Shown: in pieces, positions 19,970-31,275 of the stretch
Numbering within the stretch: position 1 is the first letter of the stretch
How the letters are laid out: every line of letters starts with the position of its first letter
Origin: Hydrogenophaga pseudoflava NBRC 102511
GTDB lineage: Bacteria; Pseudomonadota; Gammaproteobacteria; Burkholderiales; Burkholderiaceae_C
NCBI RefSeq assembly: GCF_001592285.1
Contig: NZ_BCWQ01000002.1
Location: forward strand, 1-64,000
Direction of reading: 5' to 3'
DNA: 64,000 nucleotides
The notes under the pieces: model-generated
Databases searched by the model: none
The model's input: only the letters and a program-made list of their open reading frames with translations
What the model was told of the DNA's origin: nothing
Program-made: the position numbers and the translations under genes

Positions 19970-20326
19970 TTATTCAACCGGTTCACTCAGACATTGCAGC
20001 GGGTGACCAGCGGCTCGGGATGCCGCCAGCACCTGATCGACCTTGGTGCTGGCCACGTCCCGGGTGTAGATGCCGCAGATGCCTTTGCCCTCCAGGTGGA
20101 TCTTGAGCATGATCTGGGTGGCCGTCTCCCGGTCCTTGCTGAAAAACTCCTGGATCACGTGCACGACAAACTCCATGGGCGTGAAGTCGTCGTTGAGCAA
20201 CACGACCTGAAACATCTGTGGTGGCTTGGTGCGCTGGGTGCGCCGCTCAAGCACCACCGAGTCATCGCTGCCGACGCCTGTCGGAGCGGCTGGAACTGGG
20301 GGCTTCTTCGGTATCTGCGTGGCCAT
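19970..20326 (-). CDS. clpS: ClpS, N-end rule adaptor for ClpAP
   Basis: ClpS delivers proteins with destabilising N-terminal residues to ClpA. The 118-residue protein has a flexible N-terminus and the adaptor fold: [46 protein letters not shown], and the end AAGHPLQC. The DDFTPMEFV segment includes the acidic and hydrophobic residues that bind the substrate N-terminus. I chose the ATG at 20326; the longer upstream frame has no conserved sequence. It precedes clpA, the usual order. Confidence 0.96.
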   Translation of the reverse strand: MATQIPKKPPVPAAPTGVGSDDSVVLERRTQRTKPPQMFQVVLLNDDFTPMEFVVHVIQEFFSKDRETATQIMLKIHLEGKGICGIYTRDVASTKVDQVLAASRAAGHPLQCLSEPVE

Positions 20327-20472
20327 GAAAATGATTCTAGCGGCCAGCCGACTCGCAAGTCGGGCTGTGGACATGTCCAGGCAAGTTCCGGCTGGCGGGC
20401 TGCGCCTGCCGGGTGCCTGGTGTCTCTGTTGCTGACCCTTTCCATGGCGCCATTGTCCGCCTGGATGCCAAG

Positions 20473-20510
20473 AAAAAACCGCCAAGGAATGGCAATTCCT
20501 GGCGGCTTTT
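20473..20510 (-). terminator. Terminator of icd
   Basis: On the minus strand a stem GCCGCCAGGAATT / ATTCCTTGGCGG with one bulged base is followed by TTTTTTCT. It lies 33 bases after the icd stop codon and before clpS. Confidence 0.8.
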
Positions 20511-20542
20511 GTGCCCTTTCCCCGGAGGGAGAAAGACCGGAC

Positions 20543-21796
<1,254 letters not shown>

Positions 21797-21930
21797 GGAA
21801 AACGATCTCCGGTGGAATGATGGATGCGGCAACTCTGAGGCCGGAATCGGCTCAGACAGCCGGAAATTCTATTCCGCCTGACAAGACTGATCGCGCACAA
21901 TGCGCGCTTGCACGACACGAGAACCTTCCC

Positions 21931-22383
21931 ATGATTCGCCGGACCACCCTCCTCGGCCTGCTGGCCCTGTTCGTCTCTCCTGCTTGGTCGCAGACTGCTC
22001 CGCAACTCGACCTGCCCAAGGTCACGCTGAAGGCGGGCATGCACCTGATTCACGCCCAGGTGGCCTCCACTCCTGAACAGCGGGCGACGGGTCTCATGTT
22101 CCGTTCTGAGATGCCCGCCAACGAAGGCATGCTGTTCGTTTTCGAGGAGTCCGCGGGGCAGTGCTTCTGGATGAAGAACACCCTGCTGCCCCTCACCGCT
22201 GCCTTTGTGGCCGACGACGGCACCATCGTCAACCTGGCGGACATGAAACCCAGGACGCTGGACTCCCACTGTTCCGCCAAGCCGGTGCGGTACGTGCTGG
22301 AGATGCACCAGGGCTGGTTCGCCAAGCGCGGCATTCAGGCGGGGTCTCGGCTTGGCGGGCTGCCCTTCGAAGGACGGCGCTGA
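21931..22383 (+). CDS. Exported DUF192 protein
   Basis: This 150-residue protein has a short signal peptide ending near AWSQ at about residue 20. The rest is a DUF192 domain (HLIHAQVASTPEQRATGLMFR, MLFVFEESAGQCFWMKNTLLPL, CSAKPVRYVLEM). The family is small, extracytoplasmic and without an established biochemical role. I chose the ATG at 21931 because it starts the signal peptide. The gene lies between two isocitrate dehydrogenase genes and is transcribed away from icd. Confidence 0.85.
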   Translation: MIRRTTLLGLLALFVSPAWSQTAPQLDLPKVTLKAGMHLIHAQVASTPEQRATGLMFRSEMPANEGMLFVFEESAGQCFWMKNTLLPLTAAFVADDGTIVNLADMKPRTLDSHCSAKPVRYVLEMHQGWFAKRGIQAGSRLGGLPFEGRR

Positions 22384-22397
22384 ACCACAACGCCAAT

Positions 22398-22427
22398 AAA
22401 AAAGCCCGCCTCACGGCGGGCTTTTTT
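22398..22427. terminator. Bidirectional terminator between the DUF192 gene and icd2
   Basis: AAAAAAGCCCGCC-TCAC-GGCGGGCTTTTTT is a perfect stem with A and T runs on both sides. It serves the two converging genes. Confidence 0.95.
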
Positions 22428-22453
22428 GATGGTGGGTGACGGCCAAACCAGAA

Positions 22454-24688
22454 TCAGGCCACCAGTTCCAGCGCAGCATTGAGCGTCTTGCTCGGACGCA
22501 TCACCGTGGAGAGCTTGTCGAAGTCGGGCTTGTAGTAACCGCCAATGTCCACCGGCTTGCCCTGGACCTCGATCAGTTCTGCGACGATGGCCTGCTCGTT
22601 GTCCGCCAGCTGCTTGGCCAGCGGCGCAAACTTGGCAGCCATTTCGGCATCCTCGGTCTGCGCGGCCAGTTCCTGTGCCCAGTACAGCGCCAGGTAGAAC
22701 TGGCTGCCCCGGTTGTCGAGCTGGCCGGTCTTGGGGGACGGGTTCTTGTTGTTGTCCAGCAGTTTGCCGGTGGCGCTGTCCAACGTCTTGGCCAAGAGCT
22801 TGGCTTTGCTGTTGCCGGTCTTCAGGCCCAGATCCTCCAGCGACACGGCCAAGGCCAGGAATTCACCCAGCGAGTCCCAGCGCAGGTGGTTTTCTTCGAC
22901 CAGCTGCTGCACGTGCTTGGGCGCCGAACCACCGGCACCGGTTTCGTACATGCCGCCGCCGGCCATCAGGGGCACGATGGACAGCATCTTGGCCGAGGTG
23001 CCCAGCTCCATGATGGGGAACAGGTCGGTCAGGTAGTCGCGCAGGATGTTGCCGGTGGCGCTGATGGTGTCCAGGCCACGGATCACACGCTCCAGCGTGT
23101 AGCGCATCGCACGCACCTGGCTCATGATCTGGATATCCAGACCGTTGGTGTCGTGCTCGTGCAGGTACATCTTGACCTTGCGGATCAGCTGGGCTTCGTG
23201 CGGGCGGTACGCGTCCAGCCAGAACACCACCGGCATGCCGGAATTGCGGGCGCGGTTGACGGCCAGCTTGACCCAGTCGCGGATGGCGGCATCCTTGACC
23301 TGACACATGCGCCAGATATCGCCCTCTTCCACGTTCTGGCTCAGCAGCACCTCGCCGGTTTCCAGGTCGGTGATGTTGGCGATGCCGTCCTCGGGAATCT
23401 CGAAGGTTTTGTCGTGCGAGCCGTATTCCTCGGCCTGCTGGGCCATCAGGCCGACGTTGGGCACCGTGCCCATGGTCTTGGGATCGAAAGCGCCATGCCA
23501 CTTGCAGAAGTTGATCATCTCCTGGTAAATGCGGGCGAAGGTCGACTCGGGCATCACGGCCTTGACGTCCTTCAGGCGGCCGTTCGCGTCCCACATCTTG
23601 CCGCCGTTGCGGATCATGGCCGGCATCGAGGCGTCGACGATCACGTCATTGGGCGAGTGGAAGTTGGTGATGCCCTTGGCCGAGTCGACCATGGCCAGCT
23701 CGGGACGGTGCTCATGGCAGGCATGCAGGTCGCGCTTGATCTCGTCCTGCTTGGACTGCGGCAGCTTGGCGATCTTGTTGTACAGATCGACCATGCCGTT
23801 GTTGACGTTGACGCCCAGCTCCTTGAACAGCTCGCCGTGCTTCTCGAAGGCTTCCTTGTAGAAGATTTTCACGCAGTGGCCGAACACGATGGGGTGCGAG
23901 ACTTTCATCATGGTGGCCTTAACGTGCAGCGAGAACATCACGCCGGTCTTGCGGGCATCCTCGATTTCCTTCTCGTAGAAAGCCAGCAGGGCCTTCTTGC
24001 TCATGAACATCGAGTCGATGACTTCGCGGTCGAGCAGGGAAACCTTAGGCTTGAGCACGATGGTCTTGCCGCTCTTGGTGATCAGCTCCATCTTCACGTC
24101 GCGCGCCTTGTCCAGCGTGATCGACTTCTCACCGTGGTAGAAATCGCCAGCGTGCATGTGAGACACGTGCGATTGCGAGGCTTGGCTCCATTCGGCCATG
24201 CTGTGCGGGTTCTTGCGGGCGAACTCTTTCACCGCACGGGGGGCGCGGCGGTCCGAGTTGCCTTCGCGCAGCACCGGGTTCACGGCCGAGCCGGTGCACT
24301 TGGCGTAACGCGCCTTGATGGCCTTTTCTTCGTCGTTCTTCGGGTTTTCAGGGTAGTCGGGGAGCTTGTAGCCTTTGGCCTGAAGCTCCTTGATGGCCGC
24401 CACCAGCTGGGACACGGAGGCGCTGATGTTGGGCAGCTTGATGATGTTGGCCTCGGGGCGCAGCGTCAGCTTGCCCAGCTCGCCCAGGTAGTCCGGCACA
24501 CGCTGCTCTTCGGTCAGGTATTCGGGGAACTGCGCCAGGATGCGGGCGGCGACGGAGATGTCGCTGGTGGCCACATTGACGCCCGCAGGGGCGGCAAAGG
24601 TGCGGATGATGGGCAGGAACGACGCCGTCGCCAGCAGGGGCGCTTCGTCGGTGAGGGTGTAAACGATGGTCGAGGACGGTTGGCTCAT
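22454..24688 (-). CDS. icd2: NADP-dependent isocitrate dehydrogenase, monomeric type
   Basis: This is the large monomeric isocitrate dehydrogenase, about 744 residues, unrelated in sequence length to the dimeric form nearby. Family features are [18 protein letters not shown] [19 protein letters not shown] at the start, [46 protein letters not shown], and the end [17 protein letters not shown]. The ATG at 24688 matches the family N-terminus. The gene has its own upstream A/T-rich region with a perfect dyad. In other bacteria the two isozymes are often used in different growth or temperature conditions. Confidence 0.96.
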   Translation of the reverse strand: MSQPSSTIVYTLTDEAPLLATASFLPIIRTFAAPAGVNVATSDISVAARILAQFPEYLTEEQRVPDYLGELGKLTLRPEANIIKLPNISASVSQLVAAIKELQAKGYKLPDYPENPKNDEEKAIKARYAKCTGSAVNPVLREGNSDRRAPRAVKEFARKNPHSMAEWSQASQSHVSHMHAGDFYHGEKSITLDKARDVKMELITKSGKTIVLKPKVSLLDREVIDSMFMSKKALLAFYEKEIEDARKTGVMFSLHVKATMMKVSHPIVFGHCVKIFYKEAFEKHGELFKELGVNVNNGMVDLYNKIAKLPQSKQDEIKRDLHACHEHRPELAMVDSAKGITNFHSPNDVIVDASMPAMIRNGGKMWDANGRLKDVKAVMPESTFARIYQEMINFCKWHGAFDPKTMGTVPNVGLMAQQAEEYGSHDKTFEIPEDGIANITDLETGEVLLSQNVEEGDIWRMCQVKDAAIRDWVKLAVNRARNSGMPVVFWLDAYRPHEAQLIRKVKMYLHEHDTNGLDIQIMSQVRAMRYTLERVIRGLDTISATGNILRDYLTDLFPIMELGTSAKMLSIVPLMAGGGMYETGAGGSAPKHVQQLVEENHLRWDSLGEFLALAVSLEDLGLKTGNSKAKLLAKTLDSATGKLLDNNKNPSPKTGQLDNRGSQFYLALYWAQELAAQTEDAEMAAKFAPLAKQLADNEQAIVAELIEVQGKPVDIGGYYKPDFDKLSTVMRPSKTLNAALELVA

Positions 24689-24804
24689 GGCATGGCTCCT
24701 GATGTCGTTGTTGGAAATCCGCCGCTCCCGACGAACTCGGGGCAAGCGGTCGATGGTGTGGGATTTTGCTTTCAGTCCTCTGACCTCGGCTTCAAAATTC
24801 GAAG

Positions 24805-24821
24805 TGTTATCTCACATAACA
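24805..24821. promoter_or_regulatory. Perfect 17-base dyad upstream of icd2, possible operator
   Basis: TGTTAT and ATAACA form perfect arms around a five-base centre (CTCAC). It lies about 117 bases upstream of the icd2 start in an A/T-rich stretch that is unusual for this GC-rich window and may overlap the promoter. No regulator is encoded next to it. The rest of 24689-24886 shows no gene. Confidence 0.45.
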
Positions 24822-24886
24822 AAATTGAACATCAAAAACTCCAACTTTTTTTCACCGCTGCCTTGACCGCATGGGTCCGAGGCCAT

Positions 24887-24921
24887 GAAAAAAAGCCCGA
24901 AGGCACGACACCTTCGGGCTT
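24887..24921 (-). terminator. Terminator of sodB
   Basis: On the minus strand AGCCCGAAGG / CCTTCGGGCT pairs perfectly around a seven-base loop and runs into seven T. It starts about 27 bases after the sodB stop. Confidence 0.92.
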
Positions 24922-24947
24922 CGCCGAACCGGATTGGTCCGTCGCCG

Positions 24948-25529
24948 TCAGGCGAAGTTGCTTTCGGCAAACGACCAGTTGACCAGCTTGTCCAGGAAGG
25001 TTTCAACGAACTTCGGCCGCAGGTTGCGGTAGTCGATGTAGTAAGCGTGTTCCCAAACGTCCACGGTCAGCAGGGCCTTGTCACCGGTCGTCAGGGGCGT
25101 GCCGGCGGCGCCCATGTTGACGATGTCCACGGAGCCGTCGGCTTTCTTGACCAGCCAGGTCCAGCCGGAACCGAAGTTGCCCACGGCGGACTTGACGAAG
25201 GCTTCTTTGAAAGCCGCGTAGCTGCCCCACTTGGCGTTGATCGCAGCGGCCAGCGCACCGGAAGGCTCACCGCCGCCGTTGGGCTTCATGCAATTCCAGA
25301 AGAAGGTGTGGTTCCAGATCTGGGCGGCGTTGTTGTAGATGCCACCGCTGGACTTCTTGACGATCGATTCGAGGTCCATGGACTCGAACTCTGTGCCCTT
25401 CTGCAGGTTGTTGAGGTTCACCACGTAAGCGTTGTGGTGCTTGCCGTGGTGGAACTCCAGCGTTTCCTTGGAGTAGTGAGGTGCCAGGGCGTCGATGGCG
25501 TACGGCAGTGCGGGCAGGGTGTGTTCCAT
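24948..25529 (-). CDS. sodB: Iron superoxide dismutase
   Basis: This enzyme disproportionates superoxide in the cytoplasm. The 193-residue protein has the four metal ligands in HHGKHH, NHTFFW and DVWEHAYY. The glutamine in [11 protein letters not shown] is at the place typical of Fe rather than Mn enzymes. The start [18 protein letters not shown] and the length match SodB. It is a single-gene unit with its own terminator. Confidence 0.96.
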   Translation of the reverse strand: MEHTLPALPYAIDALAPHYSKETLEFHHGKHHNAYVVNLNNLQKGTEFESMDLESIVKKSSGGIYNNAAQIWNHTFFWNCMKPNGGGEPSGALAAAINAKWGSYAAFKEAFVKSAVGNFGSGWTWLVKKADGSVDIVNMGAAGTPLTTGDKALLTVDVWEHAYYIDYRNLRPKFVETFLDKLVNWSFAESNFA

Positions 25530-25622
25530 GTGGGGTCCTCGTCTGTTGAGTGGGAAAAGTCCGGCGCATTGTAGGCAACACGTTGAACCGCTGCTGCCCT
25601 CAGGGGAAAAGAGGTCCGCCCC

Positions 25623-26921
25623 TCAACGGTCCACAGTCAGATCCACCGAACCGTCCGCCAGGGTCGCCGTGACGGATTGGCCCGGCCGCACCTGCGCGGC
25701 CTGGGTGATCGCGCGTCCATCACGGTCAGAGAGAAATGCATAGCCGCGCTCGAGCACCAGCATCGGATCCAGCAGGCCGAGCGCCGCACCGCAACGATCC
25801 AGCCGCTGCACGTGCGCCGACAGCGCGCGTGCGACCGCCTGGGGCAGCGTGGAGGACAGCCGCTCGAGATGGAGGGCGTGGCGCTGCTGGCGCAGCTGCA
25901 CCGCCGACGTGAGCCGGTGCTGCAGGGCCGACAGCCGCTGGCTGCTGTCGTGCAGACGGCCAGAGGGGCGCCCCAGCCGCTGGGCCAGCCGGTCCAGCCG
26001 CTGCACCCGCAGGTCCAGCCCCCGCCAGACCACATCCCTGAGATCGGTTTCGAGCTGCTCCAGCTCGTCAAGCCGCTGCTGCCGGGCCGGTGCGCACAGC
26101 TCGGCCGCCGCCGTAGGCGTGGGGGCCCGCAGGTCGGCCGCAAAGTCGGACAGCGTGAAATCGGTCTCGTGCCCGACGCCGCAGACCAACGGCATGGGCG
26201 CGCGCACGACCGTGCGCACCACCGATTCGTCGTTGAACGCCCAGAGGTCTTCCAGCGATCCCCCTCCACGAACCAGCAGAAGCACATCGCCTTCGCCGGA
26301 GTCCCTGAAGCGCTGGTAGGCCTGCTCCAGCGCCCGGCAGATTTCCTGCGGCGCCTGTGCCCCTTGCACCGACGCAGGATGCACCAGCACCGGTATGTGG
26401 GGCACCCGCCGCCGCAGTGCGGTCACCACGTCGCGCAGCGCAGCGGCTCCCAGCGAGGTCACCACCGCGATGCTCCGCGGCTGCGACGGCAACTCCCGTT
26501 TGCGCCGGGGGTCAAACAGCCCCTCCGCCTCCAGCTTAGCCTTGAGCCGGATGAACTGTTCGAACAAAGCGCCCTGCCCCGCCGGTTTGAGCGCCTCAAC
26601 GATCAGCTGCAGATCCCCACGCGGACCATAGACATCCAGCCGGCCCTGAGCTTGCACCAGCAGCCCATCCCGCGGAACAAACTGCAGCTGATCCGCCGCA
26701 CGGCGGAACATGGCACAACGCAACTGCCCCGATTCGTCCTTCAGCGAGAAGTAGCAGTGTCCGCTGGCGGCACGGGAGAAGCCCGAGATCTCGCCACGAA
26801 CTGCCACGGGGTTGAAGCGCACAGACAAGGCGTCCGCAATCGCTTGCATCAGCGGCCCAACCGCCCACACGCGCCGCGCAGAGCCGTCGTCCTGGGTGAA
26901 AAACGGCTCAGACACTGGCAT
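25623..26921 (-). CDS. xseA: Exodeoxyribonuclease VII large subunit
   Basis: XseA is the catalytic subunit of exonuclease VII, which degrades single-stranded DNA. The protein of about 432 residues has an N-terminal OB fold (RVWAVGPLMQAIADAL, VRGEISGFSRAASGHCYFSLKD), the catalytic part with IAVVTSLGAAALRDV and DVLLLVRGGGSLEDLWAFND, GVGHETDFTLSDFAADLRAPTPTAAAEL, and a long C-terminal coiled coil. The start may be the ATG at 26921 or a GTG at 26942. The small subunit gene xseB is not nearby. Confidence 0.95.
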   Translation of the reverse strand: MPVSEPFFTQDDGSARRVWAVGPLMQAIADALSVRFNPVAVRGEISGFSRAASGHCYFSLKDESGQLRCAMFRRAADQLQFVPRDGLLVQAQGRLDVYGPRGDLQLIVEALKPAGQGALFEQFIRLKAKLEAEGLFDPRRKRELPSQPRSIAVVTSLGAAALRDVVTALRRRVPHIPVLVHPASVQGAQAPQEICRALEQAYQRFRDSGEGDVLLLVRGGGSLEDLWAFNDESVVRTVVRAPMPLVCGVGHETDFTLSDFAADLRAPTPTAAAELCAPARQQRLDELEQLETDLRDVVWRGLDLRVQRLDRLAQRLGRPSGRLHDSSQRLSALQHRLTSAVQLRQQRHALHLERLSSTLPQAVARALSAHVQRLDRCGAALGLLDPMLVLERGYAFLSDRDGRAITQAAQVRPGQSVTATLADGSVDLTVDR

Positions 26922-27109
26922 CTCCGGGGCGAACCTGTCCACAAGGCGCGCCGTTGCTGGAATCCGTGCCCTCTACCCCCGTGTCATCTAGGACCTGCGG
27001 GAAGTGGCTTGATTTCAAAGCACTTTGGGCTGCCTGTTTTGTCATCGAACTGTTGAAACGCAGACGTTTGGCGGGATGCGCCGCCATCGAGGCACGGTTC
27101 TGCACAAAG

Positions 27110-27118
27110 TTATCCACA
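27110..27118 (+). other. DnaA-box consensus sequence in the xseA-exbB intergenic region
   Basis: TTATCCACA, the exact consensus DnaA-binding nonamer, occurs once. It lies between the arms TGCACA (27101-27106) and TGTGCA (27124-27129), which form an interrupted dyad. The rest of the 317-base gap between xseA and exbB (26922-27238) shows no gene; CATAAT at 27208-27213 could be a -10 element for exbB. Confidence 0.4.
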
Positions 27119-27238
27119 GAATCTGTGCATGGACCCCAGGGTCGGGTTCGGGTGGAGAGGCTGGTGCATCGGCGCAGGACTGCTGCGGGCGGTCGCAGGG
27201 GCTGAGACATAATCAAAAGATTGCACCGGAGCCCTGAT

Positions 27239-27883
27239 TTGTTTTCCATCATACAAGCCGCTGGCTGGCCGATCTGGCCCCTCATCTTCTGTTCAGTGAT
27301 CGCTCTCGCCCTCGTGATCGAGCGTTTTGTCAGCCTCAAGGCGGCCAAGGTTCTGCCGCCACAACTGCTCGAGGAAGCCATCATGGTTTCCCGCAACGGC
27401 GTCCCCAACCCGGATGTCGTCACCCAGCTGGAGCAGAACTCGGTGTTTGGCGAGGTGCTCGCCAGCGGCTTTCGGACCCTGAACAACAACCCCAGGGCCA
27501 CCGAAGACGACCTGAGATCTTCACTGGAGGGCGCGGGACGCATCGCCGGTTCGCGGCTGCAACGCTACCTGGGGGCGCTGGCCACGATCGCCTCCGCAGC
27601 CCCTCTGCTGGGTCTGCTGGGCACGGTGATCGGCATGATCGAGATCTTCGGCTCCCAGGGTGGCGACGGTGGCATGGGCACCATGCCGGGCGGCGGCAAT
27701 CCCACCCAGCTGGCGCACGGCATCTCGATCGCCCTGTACAACACCGCTTTTGGCCTGATGGTGGCCATTCCCGCGCTGATTTTCTGGCGCTATTTCCGCG
27801 CCCGGGTCGACGACTACCTGCTGGCCATGGAAGTCGCCACGGAGCGGTTCGTCCGCCACCTGGTGACACTGCGCAACAAGTAA
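27239..27883 (+). CDS. exbB: ExbB/TolQ-family proton channel protein
   Basis: This inner membrane protein uses the proton motive force to drive outer membrane processes with ExbD. The protein has about 214 residues and three membrane helices (WPIWPLIFCSVIALALVIE; LGALATIASAAPLLGLLGTV; GISIALYNTAFGLMVAIP). The conserved small-residue TIASAAPLLGLLGTV and AF/Y-GL motifs are those of the MotA/TolQ/ExbB family. I chose the TTG at 27239 because GGAG lies seven bases upstream; a TTG at 27221 is in frame but has no such site. exbD follows after 20 bases. Confidence 0.92.
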   Translation: MFSIIQAAGWPIWPLIFCSVIALALVIERFVSLKAAKVLPPQLLEEAIMVSRNGVPNPDVVTQLEQNSVFGEVLASGFRTLNNNPRATEDDLRSSLEGAGRIAGSRLQRYLGALATIASAAPLLGLLGTVIGMIEIFGSQGGDGGMGTMPGGGNPTQLAHGISIALYNTAFGLMVAIPALIFWRYFRARVDDYLLAMEVATERFVRHLVTLRNK

Positions 27884-27903
27884 GCAGCGCCCGGGAACCC
27901 CGC

Positions 27904-28341
27904 ATGAACTTCCGTCCTGGAACCCGTGATGAGCCGGAGATCAACCTGATCCCTTTCATCGACATCCTGCTGGTCGTGCTGATCTTCCTGATGCTGACCA
28001 CGACCTACAGCAAGTACACGCAGCTGCAGGTCAATCTGCCGGTGGCCGATTCCGAGGCCCAGCGCAGCGCCCCGAAGGAAGTCATCGTCTCGGTCAGCAG
28101 CGACGGCCGCTACGCGATCAACCAGTTGCTGCTGGACGGCTCGTCCGTCGAGTCGCTCACCCGTGCGCTCGAAGAAGCAACGCAGGACACACGCGACATG
28201 GTGATCATCATCAGCGCAGATGCCGCGGCCACCCACCAGTCGGTGATCAACGTGATGGACGCGGCGCGGCGCGCCGGGCTGGTGCAGATCACCTTCGCCA
28301 CCCAGCAGTCCGGCTCTGCCCCGTCGCGCGGCAAGTCCTGA
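27904..28341 (+). CDS. exbD: ExbD/TolR-family biopolymer transport protein
   Basis: This is the partner of ExbB, with one membrane helix and a periplasmic domain. The 145-residue protein has INLIPFIDILLVVLIFLMLTT at residues 14-34; the aspartate in FID is the proton-carrying residue of the family. The periplasmic part has EVIVSVSSDGRYAIN and ends in a short Ser/Lys tail. A tonB gene does not follow; lpxK does. The pair could work with a TonB encoded elsewhere or stand in for TolQR; the sequence does not decide. Confidence 0.92.
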   Translation: MNFRPGTRDEPEINLIPFIDILLVVLIFLMLTTTYSKYTQLQVNLPVADSEAQRSAPKEVIVSVSSDGRYAINQLLLDGSSVESLTRALEEATQDTRDMVIIISADAAATHQSVINVMDAARRAGLVQITFATQQSGSAPSRGKS

Positions 28342-28351
28342 TATCCCCGCC

Positions 28352-29458
28352 ATGACACTCCCGGACGCCGAAGCCCGGTGGCAAGCGATCTGGGCGCAGC
28401 GGGGCTGGAAAGCCCGCCTGCTGTGGCCGATGTCCCAGATCTACCGGGCGCTGGTCGGCTTGCGGCGGCGCCGCTACGCACAGGGTCAATGGCCAGTGGA
28501 ACGCCTGCCCGTGCCGGTGATCGTGATCGGCAACGTGGTGGTCGGTGGCGTGGGCAAAACGCCCACGGTGATGGCACTGATCTCCCATCTGCGCTCGCGG
28601 GGCTGGTCGCCGGGCGTGGTGTCCCGAGGGCACGGGAGGCTGGGTGAAGGACTGCTGGAGCTCACATCCGGGACAACGGCCTCGGAGGCTGGGGACGAAC
28701 CCACCCTGATTCACCGGAGCACAGGCGTGCCGGTCGTGGTGGGAAGGCGTCGTGCGCACGCTGCCCGTGCACTGCTGGCGGCGCACCCCGAGGTGGACCT
28801 GCTGCTGTGCGACGATGGGTTGCAGCATCTGGCACTGGGACGTGACATCGCCATCGCGGTGTTCGATGACCGGGGCATCGGCAACGGATGGCTGCTGCCG
28901 GCGGGCCTGCTCAGGGAGCCCTGGCCTCCTGCCGCGGAAGACCCGTTCTCGCCACAGTTTGTCTTGCTGCAGCGACGGGCTGACTCCGCACCGGTCTTGC
29001 CCCTTGCCTTGCCCGTGGGCGTGACCCCGTTTGTGGCCACCCGACGTCTTTCCGCCGTCGCTCGCGGCCCCGGTGGCAGTGAGCGGCCCTTGTCCGAACT
29101 GGCGGGCCGGGAACTGGTGGCCGTGGCCGGCATTGCCCGGCCGAACGTCTTCTTCGAAATGCTGCGAGACCAGGGGTTGGCACTGTCCCGGTGCGTGGCC
29201 CTGCCGGACCACGCGCCGCCGGACGCCTACCAGGCAGTCCTGGATTCACCCTCATCCACCGTGGTGTGCACGGAAAAAGATGCGGTCAAGCTGTTCGCCC
29301 AGGCACTGGCGCTGCCAGCCGACCGGCGCCCGTCCCTGTGGACGGTGCCATTGGAGCTTCAGCTCGACCCGGCCTTTCTGGCTGAACTGGATCATCGGCT
29401 GGAGGCTCTGCGTGCAAGCGCGCGACTATCATCGCCTCATGGATACCAAACTGCTTGA
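28352..29458 (+). CDS. lpxK: Tetraacyldisaccharide 4'-kinase
   Basis: LpxK adds the 4' phosphate to the lipid A precursor at the inner membrane. The 368-residue protein has an N-terminal amphipathic/hydrophobic part ([18 protein letters not shown]), the P-loop [19 protein letters not shown] near residue 60, a catalytic [19 protein letters not shown] near 150, and [19 protein letters not shown] sequence after it. It begins ten bases after exbD. The last 20 bases overlap the start of the following small gene. Confidence 0.96.
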   Translation: MTLPDAEARWQAIWAQRGWKARLLWPMSQIYRALVGLRRRRYAQGQWPVERLPVPVIVIGNVVVGGVGKTPTVMALISHLRSRGWSPGVVSRGHGRLGEGLLELTSGTTASEAGDEPTLIHRSTGVPVVVGRRRAHAARALLAAHPEVDLLLCDDGLQHLALGRDIAIAVFDDRGIGNGWLLPAGLLREPWPPAAEDPFSPQFVLLQRRADSAPVLPLALPVGVTPFVATRRLSAVARGPGGSERPLSELAGRELVAVAGIARPNVFFEMLRDQGLALSRCVALPDHAPPDAYQAVLDSPSSTVVCTEKDAVKLFAQALALPADRRPSLWTVPLELQLDPAFLAELDHRLEALRASARLSSPHGYQTA

Positions 29459-29639
29459 ACTGCTGGTCTGCCCCGTCACCAAAGGCCCTCTGATCTTCGA
29501 CCGCGAGGCCCAGGAACTGATCTCTCGCAGCGCCCGCCTGGCCTATCCGGTGCGCGACGGCATTCCCATTCTCCTGGAGCACGAAGCCCGGACACTGAGC
29601 GACGAAGAAGCCGCTCGGCCACCGGCGCCCACCGCATGA
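29439..29639 (+). CDS. Trm112/YcaR-like small protein
   Basis: This 66-residue protein belongs to the Trm112p-like (YcaR, UPF0434) family: [18 protein letters not shown], then [25 protein letters not shown]. It keeps only one of the family's possible zinc cysteines, as do other bacterial members. The start lies inside the end of lpxK and its stop overlaps kdsB (ATGA). The order lpxK-ycaR-kdsB is conserved in proteobacteria, but the role is not established. Confidence 0.93.
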   Translation: MDTKLLELLVCPVTKGPLIFDREAQELISRSARLAYPVRDGIPILLEHEARTLSDEEAARPPAPTA

Positions 29640-30418
29640 GCGCGGCTGTCCGGACACCGGCCTTCAGCGTGCTGATTCCGGCGCGCATGGCCTCCAGCCG
29701 CCTCCCGGACAAACCTCTGGCAGACATTGCGGGCCTGCCCATGGTTGTTCGTGTGGCCCGGCAGGCGCTGCTCAGCGGCGCCCGCCAGGTGGTGGTGGCG
29801 GCCGACGATCCCCGCATCCTGAGCGCCTGTGCGGAGCATGGCGTCACGGCGCTGCTCACCCGTTCCGACCACCCCTCCGGCAGCGACCGGCTGGCCGAAG
29901 CCTGTGAACTGCTTGGCCTGGCTGACGACGAGCTCGTGGTGAATGTGCAGGGGGACGAGCCGCTGGTGGACCCCGCGCTCATCGCCGCAGTGGCCACGCA
30001 GCTGGCGCAAAGGCCCGATTGCGTGATGAGCACCGCCGCCCACGCCATTGAGCAGGTGGAAGACTTTCTCAATCCGAACGTGGTCAAGGTGGTGCTCGAC
30101 CGGCGGCAGGTGGCGCTGTATTTCAGCCGCGCGCCCATCGCCTGGTGGCGCGACGGCATGTCGAACGGCCAGCCGCTCAGCCTGCCTTCTCCGGCCCCTT
30201 GGCGGCACATCGGCGTCTACGGATACCGGGCGGGTTTCCTGCGCCGTTTTCCGTCGCTGGAGCCGGCACCGCTGGAACTGACGGAGTCGCTGGAGCAACT
30301 GCGCACCCTATGGCACGGTGAGCGCATTGCGGTGCATCTCGCGACCCATGCGGCCGCTCCCGGTGTGGACACCCCCACGGACCTGGAAAGGGTCCGGGCG
30401 CTGCTCCGGAAGTCTTGA
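29636..30418 (+). CDS. kdsB: 3-deoxy-manno-octulosonate cytidylyltransferase
   Basis: KdsB makes CMP-Kdo, the donor for the inner core of lipopolysaccharide. The 260-residue protein has [20 protein letters not shown] at the N-terminus (the nucleotide-binding loop), [26 protein letters not shown] near 100 and [11 protein letters not shown] near 195. It overlaps the previous gene by four bases, and the lpxK-ycaR-kdsB set supports lipid A and core synthesis. Confidence 0.97.
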   Translation: MSAAVRTPAFSVLIPARMASSRLPDKPLADIAGLPMVVRVARQALLSGARQVVVAADDPRILSACAEHGVTALLTRSDHPSGSDRLAEACELLGLADDELVVNVQGDEPLVDPALIAAVATQLAQRPDCVMSTAAHAIEQVEDFLNPNVVKVVLDRRQVALYFSRAPIAWWRDGMSNGQPLSLPSPAPWRHIGVYGYRAGFLRRFPSLEPAPLELTESLEQLRTLWHGERIAVHLATHAAAPGVDTPTDLERVRALLRKS

Positions 30419-30422
30419 ACTG

Positions 30423-30447
30423 CGACACTGTCTGTAAGGCAGTGTCG
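30423..30447 (+). repeat. Inverted repeat between kdsB and adk
   Basis: CGACACTG and CAGTGTCG pair perfectly around a nine-base loop, four bases after the kdsB stop. No T run follows, so it is not a classical terminator. It could be a weak attenuator, an RNA-stabilising stem, or an operator for adk. The rest of 30448-30544 carries no gene. Confidence 0.45.
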
Positions 30448-30523
30448 GGGTAGGCCATGCTATCCTCGTTCGACCCTCGATACCGGGGCCAGCTCAGCCG
30501 CGGAGACAGGCGAGCACGAATGA

Positions 30524-31201
<678 letters not shown>

Positions 31202-31221
31202 CCCAGCGCCCACTCCTCCTG

Positions 31222-31253
31222 CAAACCCGGCAACTTGCCGGGTTTCTTTTTTT
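31222..31253 (+). terminator. Terminator of adk
   Basis: AAACCCGGCAA-CTTGCCGGGTTT forms a stem followed by CTTTTTTT on the plus strand, 20 bases after the adk stop. The T run is only strong in the plus direction. Confidence 0.9.
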
Positions 31254-31275
31254 GTCGTTGCAACGGGCTGGCGCG

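Noticed and set aside
22436-24982. An 848-codon plus-strand frame opposite icd2
   Set aside because: It mirrors the monomeric isocitrate dehydrogenase and even crosses the icd2 promoter and sodB terminator.
27101-27129. Chromosome replication origin at the DnaA box
   Set aside because: Only one box is present and dnaA, dnaN, gidA and parAB are not nearby.
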